Source: Rhodocyclales bacterium (GTDB taxonomy: Bacteria > Pseudomonadota > Gammaproteobacteria > Burkholderiales > Rhodocyclaceae). From it: a DNA stretch of 64,000 nucleotides. Below the pieces are notes generated by a model. The model was not told the origin of the DNA, did not search any database, and saw only the letters and a program-made list of their open reading frames with translations. Location: NCBI GenBank assembly GCA_016235165.1, contig JACRLX010000046.1, forward strand, positions 124,001 through 188,000. Direction: 5' to 3'. A program made the position numbers and the translations under genes. Numbering within the stretch: the first letter of the stretch is position 1; every line of letters starts with the position of its first letter. Of the stretch, positions 1 through 9,138 are shown in pieces.

Positions 1-218
1 ACGCGGCGGAATCGAAGGCCATGATGTTCGAAGCGCTGGAGAACAAGCCCGGCACGCCGCGCGAGATCGTCACCCTCAATGCCGGTGCGGCGCTGTATAC
101 CGCGAACCTGGCAGACTCGATAGCCGACGGCATCGTCAAGGCGCGCGAAGCCATCGCCAGCGGCGCGGCGCGCAAGAAGCTCGACGACTTTGTCGGCTTC
201 AGCAAGAAGTTCGGCTGA
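1..218 (+). CDS. trpD: Anthranilate phosphoribosyltransferase, C-terminal end (partial)
   Basis: Only the last roughly 70 residues are in the window; the gene starts upstream. They match the C-terminal helical end of TrpD, with the conserved stretch [10 protein letters not shown], followed by regularly spaced Ala-rich helices. The enzyme transfers phosphoribose to anthranilate in tryptophan synthesis. Its TGA stop overlaps the ATG of trpC (ATGA), the usual trpDC coupling. Nothing unusual is seen in this fragment. Confidence 0.93.
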   Translation, partial: AAESKAMMFEALENKPGTPREIVTLNAGAALYTANLADSIADGIVKAREAIASGAARKKLDDFVGFSKKFG

Positions 219-1048
219 TGGCGGCGGATATCCTCGAAAGAATCCTCGCGGTAAAGCGCGAGGAAGTCGCTGCCGGGAAAGCCGTGAAATCGCTCGCGGC
301 CGTTCGTGCCGAGGCCGAGGCACAGGCGCCGGCAAGAAGCTTTGCTGGAGCGATACGGTCAAGAGTTATGCCCCGTGCGAAGCAGGGGGCGGTATCCCTT
401 GCGGACGGCGCTGGTAGTACGGCGGTCATCGCCGAAATCAAGAAGGCCAGTCCATCCAAGGGCGTCATCCGCGCCGACTTCCGCCCGGCCGAAATCGCCG
501 CCGATTACGAGAAGTACGGCGCCGCATGTCTTTCCGTGCTGACCGACCGTCAGTTCTTCCAGGGCTCTCCGGAGTACCTGCAGCAAGCGCGCACCGCTTG
601 CGCGCTGCCGGTGCTGCGCAAGGACTTCCTGGTCGATCCCTGGCAGGTCTATGAAGCGCGCGCCATGGGCGCCGACGCCATCCTGCTGATCGTCGATGCA
701 CTCTCGCTGGCACAGATGCAGGAGATGGAAGCCATCGCCTTTGCTCTCGGCATGTCGGTGCTGGTCGAATGCCACGACGCGGCAGAACTCGACATCGCGC
801 TGCAACTCAAGACACCGCTGGTCGGCATCAACAACCGCAACCTGCGGAGCTTCGAGGTCGATCTCGACACCACTTTGGCGCAGCTCGGCCGCATCCCGGC
901 CGACCGCATCGTGGTCACCGAATCGGGCATCCTCGCCCCGGCCGACGTGGCCTTGATGAACTCGCACGGCGTGCATGCCTTCCTCGTCGGCGAAGCCTTC
1001 ATGCGCGCGCCCTCGCCCGGCGAAGAGCTGGCGCGCTTGTTTGCCTGA
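218..1048 (+). CDS. trpC: Indole-3-glycerol-phosphate synthase
   Basis: This cytosolic (beta/alpha)8-barrel enzyme closes carboxyphenylamino-deoxyribulose phosphate to indole-3-glycerol phosphate. Strand 1 carries the family signature [14 protein letters not shown] with the catalytic Lys, followed by VLRKDF, LLIVDAL, LVECHD, GINNRNL and VVTESGI in order. The protein is 276 residues, about 13 longer than most betaproteobacterial TrpC as I know them. The extra residues, roughly 49-69, sit between the N-terminal helices and strand 1 and are encoded by a dispersed hairpin repeat (362-424) that keeps the frame. The start ATG overlaps the trpD stop. Because the insertion is in the loop before the barrel, the enzyme is probably still active; this is inference. 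Confidence 0.97.
   Translation: MAADILERILAVKREEVAAGKAVKSLAAVRAEAEAQAPARSFAGAIRSRVMPRAKQGAVSLADGAGSTAVIAEIKKASPSKGVIRADFRPAEIAADYEKYGAACLSVLTDRQFFQGSPEYLQQARTACALPVLRKDFLVDPWQVYEARAMGADAILLIVDALSLAQMQEMEAIAFALGMSVLVECHDAAELDIALQLKTPLVGINNRNLRSFEVDLDTTLAQLGRIPADRIVVTESGILAPADVALMNSHGVHAFLVGEAFMRAPSPGEELARLFA
362..424 (+). repeat. Long-form dispersed hairpin repeat, in frame inside trpC
   Basis: The copy starts with GAGTTATG, then a 21-bp imperfect hairpin at 370-390 (arms GCCCC.TGC and GCA.GGGGC, loop GAA), then GGTATCCCTTGCGGA and the tail CGGCGCTGGTAGTACGGCG. It is closely matched at 17097-17157 and, with changed but compensated stem bases, at 35146-35207. A partly deleted copy is at 55981-56024. 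It encodes part of trpC residues 49-69. Confidence 0.85.
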
Positions 1049-1082
1049 AATCCAAAACTGCCAAGGCGTCCCCGGACAAAGA

Positions 1083-2051
1083 TCAGGGACGTTGCCGCAT
1101 GTCCTCGCCGCAATCCAGGCGCCCTGTCGTCGCCCAGTTCTCGAGCCGTTCCCAGACCAGTTGCACACCGTCTCCCCGTCGGCCCTGCAAGCCATGGTCC
1201 GCCCCGTCCAGGCGCCAATCGCAGACTGACAAGCCATTGGCAGCAGGTAGCGAGCGGAGCCTGTCATAGGCCTGCTGCGGAAGCAAGGCATCGTCGCCGC
1301 CCCAGACACGAAGTACGGGCAGCTTGGCCTCCACCAGCGCTGCCGTGAGTTTCCAGCCGAACATGTCGCGCCAGTAACGCAGGCTGCGCCCTTCGACAAT
1401 CATGTCGTCCGCCTGGCTGGACGCGGCTGTTTCCTTGAGCTTTTTCCAAGCCTGCCCCTGGCCCAGCTTCTCGGCTTGCATTTCGCCGGCGACGGCCGGG
1501 TCGAGCCCGGTTGCCGATAGCAACACCATGCCAAGTGGATTGGGAATCGCCGGGAGCAGATAGGGAACAAGCTCGGCCCCCTCGGAAATCCCGAGCACGA
1601 TAGTCGGCAAGGGAACGGCATCGCCTGCATTCACCTGCCTCAACGCCGCGAGTGCGTCATCGCGCCACGTGCCGAGCGCGTCATGGCGCAGGAACTCAGG
1701 CTGGCATTCGGCCGGCGCCGGCCCGGCGGACAAATCCGCATGAGGCTTGTGCAGCACAATCACCTGCGCCTTCGCCAGACCGCTGAAATACTTGGCAGCA
1801 AACGGCGTGAAGCCGGTACATCCCGAACCGGGAATGACCACCAGACGGAATAGCACAGGGCCCTGCGCTGCCTCGCGCCGCAAGGCCTGTATCCGCGACG
1901 TCGGGGCAAGGCCGGAAAAAACCTCGACGCGCCAGCCAGATGGTATTCCCGGCGGGCCGGATGGGCTGGAAGCGGATTTCCAGGCGCCACAGGAGGATGC
2001 AAGAAGCATGACAAGCGCCAGGCTAGCCCGCCCGCCGGGAAACATCGCCAA
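1083..2051 (-). CDS. Alpha/beta-hydrolase-fold lipoprotein
   Basis: The 322-residue product has an N-terminal hydrophobic segment ending in a lipobox-like LASSC, so it is probably anchored in a membrane as a lipoprotein. The hydrolase fold is suggested by GISEG (nucleophile-elbow pattern G-x-S-x-G) near residue 164, an acidic turn WGGDDALLP and a late His in GADHGL, which together would form a Ser-Asp-His triad. Substrate is unknown. It converges with trpC, 34 bp away, and is probably transcribed with the lipoprotein genes just upstream (10-bp gap). Confidence 0.7.
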   Translation of the reverse strand: MAMFPGGRASLALVMLLASSCGAWKSASSPSGPPGIPSGWRVEVFSGLAPTSRIQALRREAAQGPVLFRLVVIPGSGCTGFTPFAAKYFSGLAKAQVIVLHKPHADLSAGPAPAECQPEFLRHDALGTWRDDALAALRQVNAGDAVPLPTIVLGISEGAELVPYLLPAIPNPLGMVLLSATGLDPAVAGEMQAEKLGQGQAWKKLKETAASSQADDMIVEGRSLRYWRDMFGWKLTAALVEAKLPVLRVWGGDDALLPQQAYDRLRSLPAANGLSVCDWRLDGADHGLQGRRGDGVQLVWERLENWATTGRLDCGEDMRQRP

Positions 2052-2060
2052 GCGCAGAGA

Positions 2061-2942
2061 TTACTTCAGGACTTGCACCTGTTCGTTTGCGGGCTGAACC
2101 GCCTGGGGAGCAGCGTAGGACCCACCGCTTCCCGTTTGCGGACGAACCCGGTTGCCCATTGACGGGTCGGCGAGTGCGAGCTGATCCACCAGTTGTTCAA
2201 AAACATTCTTCGCCAGCGTTTGGGAAGTCTCGCGCATCACCTTGGAACGGTTTGGCGGGATCACGTCGCCGCGATTGGAAAAAATCTTGGTTTCGCTGCC
2301 AGCGCCCTGGGCCGAAAACGCCGCCTTGATCTCATAGTTCTTGGTATTGATCAGCGAAAAATCCGCCAGCAGGTCGAGGCTGAACTGGCGCGTGGTGGTG
2401 CTGGTGCCTTGCAGCGGAGACAGTTCATTGCGGAATTCCACGTTCGACAATACGCCGAACAGCACATAGTCGGCACCGGGGAACTCGCCCTTCTTGATGC
2501 GGGCAATGATGTCCTTGACGTCGGGCTGCTTCACCGGCTTGGCGATCTTGCCGGTCTGCAGCTGGTTCAAGGCCTGCTCGGCCTTGGTCGGCTGGGGCTC
2601 GCCGCTGTCGAAACGCTTGCCCTGCACCAGGCGGAAGCTCGTGCCGCGCAACAGGGCGCCCTTGATGTCATTGGAAAACGATCCCAGTTCACGATGATCG
2701 ATGTAGTTGTGGGTTCCTGCAACGTAGCTGCCGGTCGTCTGGCTGTCGGTGGTCAGCGTCGATTTGTTGGCATGAACATTCGAGCTCGACTTGATGCTTG
2801 CCGCCTCGAAGTATTCGGCGACGGTTTGGGAATAGGCCAGATCCGTGACGGCGATCTTGGGCACGGCCTGGGCGAACGCAAACGAAGCAATCACGGTCGC
2901 GCCGACGACAGGCAGGATGCGAAATAGTCCATACAGTTTCAT
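2061..2942 (-). CDS. Secreted CsgG/LpoB-related protein of unknown function
   Basis: I chose the ATG at 2942 because it gives a clean signal peptide (MKLYGLFRILPVVGA, cleavage near AFAQA); an upstream in-frame ATG at 2954 is possible. The 293-residue product begins the mature part with KIAVTDLAYSQTV, like CsgG-type periplasmic proteins, and has no lipobox Cys. The core includes a beta-rich GADYVLFGVLSNVEF. It lies 12 bp downstream of the LpoB-like gene, in a four-gene set with YcfL-like and COG3014 genes, so a role in the same envelope process is likely. The exact function is not known. Confidence 0.6.
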   Translation of the reverse strand: MKLYGLFRILPVVGATVIASFAFAQAVPKIAVTDLAYSQTVAEYFEAASIKSSSNVHANKSTLTTDSQTTGSYVAGTHNYIDHRELGSFSNDIKGALLRGTSFRLVQGKRFDSGEPQPTKAEQALNQLQTGKIAKPVKQPDVKDIIARIKKGEFPGADYVLFGVLSNVEFRNELSPLQGTSTTTRQFSLDLLADFSLINTKNYEIKAAFSAQGAGSETKIFSNRGDVIPPNRSKVMRETSQTLAKNVFEQLVDQLALADPSMGNRVRPQTGSGGSYAAPQAVQPANEQVQVLK

Positions 2943-2954
2943 GATTGCCTCCAA

Positions 2955-3554
2955 TCAGCGCTTGCTGGTCTTGCGGATTTCTTTTTCGTCCTGCCATTCG
3001 ATGGTGCCTTCTTCGACGTCGAACAGTTTCAGGGTGAATTTGTAAAAGACATCCTTGGTGCTGCTGTTCTGCTTGACGATGCTGGTCAGTTCGCCTTCCA
3101 TGCTGTACTTGGCGGCCGTCATCTGCCCCACCTTGGCGGTAGTCTTGCTCTTGTAGAGGCCGCTCTGGTTCTGCCGCTGCAGTTCATCGACACCGGCCTG
3201 CATCTCGTTGATGGAACGGGTGAAGCGGACCTTGCCCGACTTGACCAGCGCGGTCTGGATCGAATTCATGACATTGGTCGTATCGATGTATTCGCTGGTC
3301 TTGTTCTTGACCGTCGAAATGGTCACGGTCGGACGCCCCTGGAAGATACCGGTTTCAAGCAGGCTACCGACCATTTTCTCCGCGATCATCTGCAAGTCCG
3401 AGGAACCGAACTCGTTGGTTACCAGTTCCACTGCCTTGGCATCGCCATAGTTGACTTGCCGGTCAAAGCGCACCACTGGCGACTGGACGCCAGTAGCGCA
3501 GGCCGATAGTGCGACGGATGCCAGGAGTGCAAGGATCAGGGATAGCTTGGGCAT
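2955..3554 (-). CDS. LpoB-like lipoprotein (penicillin-binding protein activator family)
   Basis: The product is a 199-residue lipoprotein: signal peptide MPKLSLILALLASVALSAC with a lipobox, then a short linker and a compact alpha/beta domain (MIAEKMVGSLLETGIF, VNVMNSIQTALVKSGKVRF-like, YSMEGELTSIV). This matches the LpoB family, outer-membrane lipoproteins that activate the class A PBP1B in enterobacteria. Unlike E. coli LpoB, the disordered linker is short. Context supports the call: a YcfL-like gene lies directly upstream, as in E. coli ycfL-lpoB. Activation of a PBP in this organism is inferred. Confidence 0.75.
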   Translation of the reverse strand: MPKLSLILALLASVALSACATGVQSPVVRFDRQVNYGDAKAVELVTNEFGSSDLQMIAEKMVGSLLETGIFQGRPTVTISTVKNKTSEYIDTTNVMNSIQTALVKSGKVRFTRSINEMQAGVDELQRQNQSGLYKSKTTAKVGQMTAAKYSMEGELTSIVKQNSSTKDVFYKFTLKLFDVEEGTIEWQDEKEIRKTSKR

Positions 3555-3566
3555 GGGGATCTCCGC

Positions 3567-3959
3567 TTACTGGGTCTCTACGTTCATTTCAATACGAAAA
3601 TCGACCGCCGACGAATGCAGGGCGACGCTTTTCACGGTCAGTATCTGATGGCCGAGAACGGTCATCTGCTTCCAGGACTCACCATCACCAACTTGGCTTC
3701 CGCTGCTGTCGAGCCAGCGAAAGCGGTAGAACACGGTGCGATTCGAATCCGTGGTGCTTTTCATGTCGGCCTGCACCACCATCACGTCATTGCGCCGGAC
3801 GATGCGGATTTCCGGAATCACGATGTCATTGGCGTCGCCGCGCAACTGGATCTTTGCCGCCACGGCGGCCGGCGTCCCCGTCGGGACGCCCGATTGCGCC
3901 ATCGCCGTCCCGGCCATCGCGGCAAGTACAAGGGGCAACAGAAAGTTCCTGAGTTTCAT
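3567..3959 (-). CDS. YcfL-like (DUF1425) secreted protein
   Basis: This 130-residue protein has a signal peptide (MKLRNFLLPLVLAAMAGTAMAQ) and a beta-sandwich-like domain with YRFRWLDSSGSQVGDGESWKQM, the hallmark of the YcfL/DUF1425 family. The start at 3959 is set by the signal peptide and a GGAG ribosome-binding site. In enterobacteria ycfL is the neighbour of lpoB, and the same order is kept here. The function is not established. Confidence 0.72.
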   Translation of the reverse strand: MKLRNFLLPLVLAAMAGTAMAQSGVPTGTPAAVAAKIQLRGDANDIVIPEIRIVRRNDVMVVQADMKSTTDSNRTVFYRFRWLDSSGSQVGDGESWKQMTVLGHQILTVKSVALHSSAVDFRIEMNVETQ

Positions 3960-3973
3960 TGCTTGCTCCAATC

Positions 3974-5467
3974 TCATTTACTCTTGGTCGAGGCTTCGGG
4001 CTTCTTGGTGCTGGCCTGGGTCTTCTTCGTGCTCTTCACCGAAACCGCCTTGGATTTGACCGGAGCGGCGGCAGGCGGAGGCGGCGGTTCCTGTTCCGGC
4101 AGTTTGCCAATGCTGCCGACTTCACCGACCAGGGCCACGGACTCATAGAAGCGCAAAGGCACGACGGCATACTGGCCATCAATCTTGATAGGTCCGAATT
4201 CCCGGCCATTGACCATTACCTTGTGCTCGCCCGGTGGCAAATGGGCACGCGCCACATACACCCGCTCCGGCAACATCCGCCAGATACGATCATCAGCCTG
4301 CTCGGTAACCACCGAGGCAACGCTGCCAATCAATGAACCAAACATGCCTGCATTCTTCGATAGCTCGTCCTGCAATACACCCTTGGCGATGGCACGCGTC
4401 ATGCCCCGCAGGACCATGCCAGGCATCTCGTCCTTCAAGACCCGGCGCGCCATCAGGTTGAGATCGACGACATTACCCAAGGGAAATGTTTTGTCCCCAA
4501 CGATCAGAGACGAAAGCTGTGGCGAGGTCGAGGGGTCGATCGTCGGGTAGGAAATGCTGACGGTGCGAATACCGCTACGAACCGGGACCGGGATCGTGAA
4601 TGCCTTTGGCACTCGCGCCGGCGCGGTACCGTACTCGACCAGGAACAGGACGTCGGTCTGGCGCTGCTTCCGCTTCCAGGTCAGGCTGGTGCGGTCATCC
4701 AGACCGCTCAGGCCATCCTCCAACACGCCGACGCCGGGACGCAATTCAATGGCCTTGCGGTAGCCCGGCGCAGCCAGGCCGCTCTCGTTGAGGGCCTCGT
4801 AAAGGAAGCCGGCGAGGTAGTGACTCAGCGCGTTCTGGTAGCCATTCTTGAGCGAGAGCACCTCCGGATCGTTGAGGGTCTCGACCGGATAGCCGTTCAG
4901 TTCCGTGTTGGTGGTTTGCGCACCCTTGGCCTTGGCTTCCGCTTCGGCCTCCGAAGTCTCCTTTGAACGAAACTCCGCAATGATCGCCTCACGCTCATGG
5001 GTGCGCTTGACGTCAACACGGGCCTTGTCAAAGTCAGACACGCCAATCCGGTTCATGGCAAGCCGGGTTGTCAGCCATACCTTTTCGTAGTCCTGACCCT
5101 CGTATTCCTTCAGACGCTCGCTGATCAGCGACGCACCCACCATGCCCAGGAGTCGCTGCGGGTCGGTCTTCGCCGCTTCTTCCCACGCGGTGACTTTTGC
5201 ATCGGCAGCCAGGAATGCCTCGGTACTCTGCCCGTATTGACGGTCAAGGCGCAGCAATTCGCCGCGCTCCATGTTGTACAGCAACTCTTTCTTGTTGTCC
5301 GCCGACGGATTCCGCTGATCGAGCTGCGCGATGGCGGCCTTGAAATCACCGGCTGCACCACTGGCCTTGACCATGGTGGCGGTTTCGTTGTGGCTTTGCA
5401 TGGCAACGCACCCGCCCAGTATCAACGGGGCAAGCAAAGCCAGCGGGGAAAAATACCTGTTTCTCAT
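3974..5467 (-). CDS. COG3014-family lipoprotein with TPR-like region
   Basis: The protein has a signal peptide with a lipobox (LILGGCVAM) and is about 497 residues from the ATG at 5467; a TTG at 5491 and an ATG at 5479 are alternative starts. The N-terminal half is helical and TPR-like (DFKAAIAQLD, ELLRLDRQYGQSTEAF, GFLYEALNESG). The C-terminal half is beta-rich, and the tail is disordered and rich in Pro, Lys and Thr. Such COG3014 proteins are found next to LpoB-like and YcfL-like genes, as here, and may form an outer-membrane complex with them. This is the first gene of the leftward set. Confidence 0.7.
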   Translation of the reverse strand: MRNRYFSPLALLAPLILGGCVAMQSHNETATMVKASGAAGDFKAAIAQLDQRNPSADNKKELLYNMERGELLRLDRQYGQSTEAFLAADAKVTAWEEAAKTDPQRLLGMVGASLISERLKEYEGQDYEKVWLTTRLAMNRIGVSDFDKARVDVKRTHEREAIIAEFRSKETSEAEAEAKAKGAQTTNTELNGYPVETLNDPEVLSLKNGYQNALSHYLAGFLYEALNESGLAAPGYRKAIELRPGVGVLEDGLSGLDDRTSLTWKRKQRQTDVLFLVEYGTAPARVPKAFTIPVPVRSGIRTVSISYPTIDPSTSPQLSSLIVGDKTFPLGNVVDLNLMARRVLKDEMPGMVLRGMTRAIAKGVLQDELSKNAGMFGSLIGSVASVVTEQADDRIWRMLPERVYVARAHLPPGEHKVMVNGREFGPIKIDGQYAVVPLRFYESVALVGEVGSIGKLPEQEPPPPPAAAPVKSKAVSVKSTKKTQASTKKPEASTKSK

Positions 5468-5628
5468 GGAGGGGCCCATTCGCGAAGGCAATCAAGAAAT
5501 GAAAATTGCAATGAATCCTCAAAGCAGCGCAGCATCCTGCCTTGAAACAACGCGAATTTCAATACCCGCGCGCGCGCGCCTCGCCCGGAACTACGCCAAA
5601 TGGCATAGCCCCTCCGCGACGCGGCGCG

Positions 5629-5856
5629 TCAGGCACAGCTGTTGCCGGTCGATTCCGGCACGCCCAGCTTTTTCAGGATCGAATCCAGCGGGCAGAACTT
5701 CGTGAAACCGCTCTGGAACAGGTTGGCGCCGACGAAGGCGGTGAACCACAGCCACGAGAGCTTGCTCATATCCACCTGACCCATGGCGTGGGCGAGGACC
5801 AGCGAAATCATGATGAAGAATCCGGCGACGATGCGAACGATCTGATTGACGGTCAT
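5629..5856 (-). CDS. DUF2892 small inner-membrane protein
   Basis: The 75-residue product carries two transmembrane helices (IVRIVAGFFIMISLVLAH and LSWLWFTAFVGANLF) followed by CPLDSILKKLGV, the pattern of DUF2892 proteins, which also occur as the C-terminal membrane part of YgaP rhodaneses. A strong AAGGAG site lies just before the ATG at 5856. It is 71 bp downstream of the RND permease gene and may be the last gene of that unit. Its function is unknown. Confidence 0.8.
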   Translation of the reverse strand: MTVNQIVRIVAGFFIMISLVLAHAMGQVDMSKLSWLWFTAFVGANLFQSGFTKFCPLDSILKKLGVPESTGNSCA

Positions 5857-5875
5857 TTTGAAAGCTCCTTGGGTG

Positions 5876-5945
5876 AAATGTGAAACGGGAAACGTGAAAC
5901 GATGAAGGCGACGCGGGTTCCCACGTTTCACTTTTCACTTTTCAC
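5876..5945 (+). repeat. GTGAAAC heptamer cluster in both orientations
   Basis: The gap between the DUF2892 and RND genes holds two GTGAAAC words on the left (with a GGGAAAC variant between them) and the complement GTTTCAC followed by two TTTTCAC words on the right, so GTGAAACG pairs with CGTTTCAC across a loop of about 20 nt. It extends into the last codons of the RND gene. It may be a simple-sequence repeat or a weak transcript hairpin. Confidence 0.5.
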
Positions 5946-8900
5946 GGCGTAGTACAGAACCGGGATCACCACCAGGGTCAGCAAGGTGGAGACGAAGATG
6001 CCGAAGATCAGCGACAGCGCCAGGCCGGCGAAGATCGGGTCATCGACGATGAACAGCGCGCCGAGCATGGCGGCGAGGCCAGTCAGCACGATGGGCTTGG
6101 CGCGGATCGCAGCGGCCTGGATCACGGCTTCGGCGAAGTCCATGCCGCCGGCCACCTGCTCGTTGATGAAGTCCACCAGCAGGATGGAGTTGCGCACGAT
6201 GATGCCGGCCAGGGCGATCATGCCGATCATCGAGGTCGCCGTGTATTGCGCGCCGAACAGCGCATGACCGGGCATGACGCCGATGATGGTGAGCGGGATC
6301 GGTGCCATGATGATCAGCGGAACGAGGTAGGACTTGAACTGCGCCACCACCAGCAGGTAGATCAGGATCAGGCCGACGGCATAGGCGGCGCCCATGTCGC
6401 GGAAGGTCTCGTAGGTGACCTGCCATTCGCCGTCCCATTTGATCGAGTACTGGGCGTAGGGGTCTTTCGGCTGCTTGAAGAAATACTCGCCGAGCGTGCC
6501 GCCCTGGGGCAGTTTCATGTCGGCCAGCCTGCCGCGGATGTCGAACATGCCATACAGCGGACTGTCCAGCTTGCCGCCCATGTCGCCGGTGACGAAGACC
6601 ACCGGCAGCAGGTCCTTGTGGTAGATGAGCTTCTCGCGCAGCATGCGCCTGACCTCGACCACTTCCGACACCGGCACCAGCGCGCCGCCATTCTGAACAT
6701 TGCCGCGCAGCTTGAGCTTGAGCAACTGGTCGATGCTGTTCTGGCGCTCGGCCGGCAGCACGATACGCACCGGGATTTCGTACTTGGCATCGCCGTCGTG
6801 CACCGGCGTCACGTCCTCGCCGGACAGTCCCATGCGCACCACCTCGACGATGTCCTTCTGCGCCACGCCGAGCAGGGCCGCCTTGGCCTGATTGACGCGC
6901 AGGACCAGCTTCTCGGCATCCTCATCGACCGTGTCGTCGACGCCGATGATGTCGGTCGTGCCCTCGAAGGCGGCGCGTACCTGTTTCGCCACCGCAATCT
7001 GGCCGGCGTAATCGGGACCATAGACCTCGGCCACAATCGGCGACATCACCGGCGGGCCGGGCGGGACTTCGACCACCTTGGCATTGCCGCCATGCTTGAG
7101 CGCCACGGCGACGACACGATCGCGCACCGAGACGGCAATTTCGTGGCTCTGGCGATGGCGGTGCTTCTTGTCCACCAGGTTCACCTGGATGTCGCCCATC
7201 TCCGGCGCACTGCGCAGGTAGTACTGGCGTACCAGTCCGTTGAAGTTGATCGGCGCGGCGGTGCCGGCGTAGGCCTGGTAGTCGGCGACTTCCGGCACCT
7301 GGGCGATCTCGGCGGAGATTTCGCGCAGCACTTTTGCCGTTTCTTCGAGCGGCGTGCCGACCGGCATGTCGAGCACGACCTGAAACTCGCTCTTGTTGTC
7401 GAAGGGCAGCATCTTCAGCACCACCAGCTTGAAGAAGCCCAGGCTCACCGAGGCGAGGATTGCCACCAGGATGCCGATCCACAGTTTGCGCCGCGCCGCC
7501 TTTCCGGTGCGGGGATCGAGCAGCGGCGACATGATGCGGCGGAACAGGCGGTCGAGCCTTTCGGTGGTGGCATCGCCGCCGTGGGCTTGGTTTCCGTGCT
7601 GCGCCGGCTTCATCAGCTTGAGCGCCAGCCAGGGCGTGATGACGAAGGCGATGGCCAGCGAGATGAACATGCCCATCGAGGCATTGATCGGGATCGGGCT
7701 CATGTAGGGGCCCATCAGGCCGGTGACGAAGGCCATCGGCAGCAGCGCCGCGATCACCGTGAAGGTGGCGAGTATGGTCGGCCCGCCGACTTCATCTACG
7801 GCCGGCGGGATGATCTCCCACAGCGGCTTGTCGGGATGCAGCAGGCTCCATCGATGGATGTTCTCCACCACGACGATGGCATCGTCGACCAGGATGCCGA
7901 TGGAGAAGATCAGGGCGAACAGCGAGACGCGGTTGAGCGTGAAGCCCCAGGCCCAGGAGGCGAACAGCGTGGCGGCCAGGGTCAGCGTCACCGCCGCGCC
8001 GACGATCAGCGCCTCGCGCCGGCCCAGGGCGAACAGCACCAGCAGCACGACGAAGGCCGTGGCAAAGACCAGCTTGCCGATCAGCTTCTGCGCCTTGTCG
8101 GTTGCCGTGGCGCCGTAGTTGCGCGTCACCGTGAATTCAACGCCGTCCGGGATCACCGTGCCGCGCAGGGCCTCGGCGCGTGCGATCACCGCCTCGGCGA
8201 CGTCGGCGGCATTGACGCCGGGCTTTTTCGACACCGAGAGCGTCACCGCCGGCGATTCACCCTGCTTCGTGCCGTGCCAGACGTAGCGCGAGGGCTGGTC
8301 GGGGCCGTCGACCACCTGCGCGACATCGGCCAGGTACACCGGCTTGCGCTCGTACACGCCGACCACCAGGCGCCTTACGTCGGCGGCCGACTCGATGTAG
8401 GTGCCGGTCTGCACCAGCAGCTCGCGGTTGCTGGAGACCAGTGCGCCTGCCGGCTGCGAAGCATTCGACACCTGCAGCGCGGCCTTCAGGTCCTGCGCCG
8501 TGACGCCGTGCGCGTTCATGCGGTCGGCATCCATGACGACGCGGATCACATGGCCCGGCCCGCCGATGGTGGCCACATCGCGCGTGCCGGGAATGCGCTT
8601 CAAGTCGATCTCGGTCGCGCGCGCCACCTGCTGCATCTCGAAGGCCGACTTCATCGGGTCGGCGCTATGGAAGCTCAGCGTGACGATGGGCACGTCGTCG
8701 ATGCCCTTGGGTTTGACGACGGGGTCGAGCACGCCGAGGTTGGGCGAGAGCCAGTCCTTGTGCGAATTGATCGTGTCGTAAAGGCGCACCAGGGCCTGGA
8801 TCGGGTCCTCGCCGACCTGGTACTGCACGGTGATCACGGCCATGCCGGGGCGCGACACCGAATACACATGCTCGATGCCGGCAATGCGCGACAGCACCTG

Positions 8901-9125
8901 CTCGGCCGGCCGTGCCACAAGGGCCTCGACATCCCTCGCCGACGCGCCCGGAAAGGGCACGAAGACATTGGCCATGGTGACGTTGATCTGCGGCTCTTCC
9001 TCGCGCGGCGTGATCAGCGTCGCGCCGATGCCCAGCAACAGCGCGATCAGCGCGATCAGCGGAGTCAGGGAGTTCCTGAGGAAATACTCGGCGACGCGAC
9101 CAGATATACCCAAACCCGTGCCCAT
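5928..9125 (-). CDS. RND efflux transporter, inner-membrane permease
   Basis: The 1065-residue protein is a full-length RND pump with two repeats of one N-terminal helix, a periplasmic porter loop and five further helices. TM4 carries GILVDDAIVVVENI with the paired Asp of the proton relay typical of drug-type (AcrB/MdtC-like) pumps. The porter region and PREEEPQINV start suggest the HAE-1-like branch with EEEP after TM1. It works with the adaptor encoded 13 bp upstream (9139-10188); no outer-membrane channel gene is in the window. The substrate is not predictable. Confidence 0.93.
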   Translation of the reverse strand: MGTGLGISGRVAEYFLRNSLTPLIALIALLLGIGATLITPREEEPQINVTMANVFVPFPGASARDVEALVARPAEQVLSRIAGIEHVYSVSRPGMAVITVQYQVGEDPIQALVRLYDTINSHKDWLSPNLGVLDPVVKPKGIDDVPIVTLSFHSADPMKSAFEMQQVARATEIDLKRIPGTRDVATIGGPGHVIRVVMDADRMNAHGVTAQDLKAALQVSNASQPAGALVSSNRELLVQTGTYIESAADVRRLVVGVYERKPVYLADVAQVVDGPDQPSRYVWHGTKQGESPAVTLSVSKKPGVNAADVAEAVIARAEALRGTVIPDGVEFTVTRNYGATATDKAQKLIGKLVFATAFVVLLVLFALGRREALIVGAAVTLTLAATLFASWAWGFTLNRVSLFALIFSIGILVDDAIVVVENIHRWSLLHPDKPLWEIIPPAVDEVGGPTILATFTVIAALLPMAFVTGLMGPYMSPIPINASMGMFISLAIAFVITPWLALKLMKPAQHGNQAHGGDATTERLDRLFRRIMSPLLDPRTGKAARRKLWIGILVAILASVSLGFFKLVVLKMLPFDNKSEFQVVLDMPVGTPLEETAKVLREISAEIAQVPEVADYQAYAGTAAPINFNGLVRQYYLRSAPEMGDIQVNLVDKKHRHRQSHEIAVSVRDRVVAVALKHGGNAKVVEVPPGPPVMSPIVAEVYGPDYAGQIAVAKQVRAAFEGTTDIIGVDDTVDEDAEKLVLRVNQAKAALLGVAQKDIVEVVRMGLSGEDVTPVHDGDAKYEIPVRIVLPAERQNSIDQLLKLKLRGNVQNGGALVPVSEVVEVRRMLREKLIYHKDLLPVVFVTGDMGGKLDSPLYGMFDIRGRLADMKLPQGGTLGEYFFKQPKDPYAQYSIKWDGEWQVTYETFRDMGAAYAVGLILIYLLVVAQFKSYLVPLIIMAPIPLTIIGVMPGHALFGAQYTATSMIGMIALAGIIVRNSILLVDFINEQVAGGMDFAEAVIQAAAIRAKPIVLTGLAAMLGALFIVDDPIFAGLALSLIFGIFVSTLLTLVVIPVLYYAVKSEK

Positions 9126-9138
9126 GGGCGGCTCCGGC

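Noticed and set aside
3736-3760. tRNA-like GATTCGAATCC word
   Set aside because: It is inside the YcfL-like gene, and no cloverleaf could be drawn around it.
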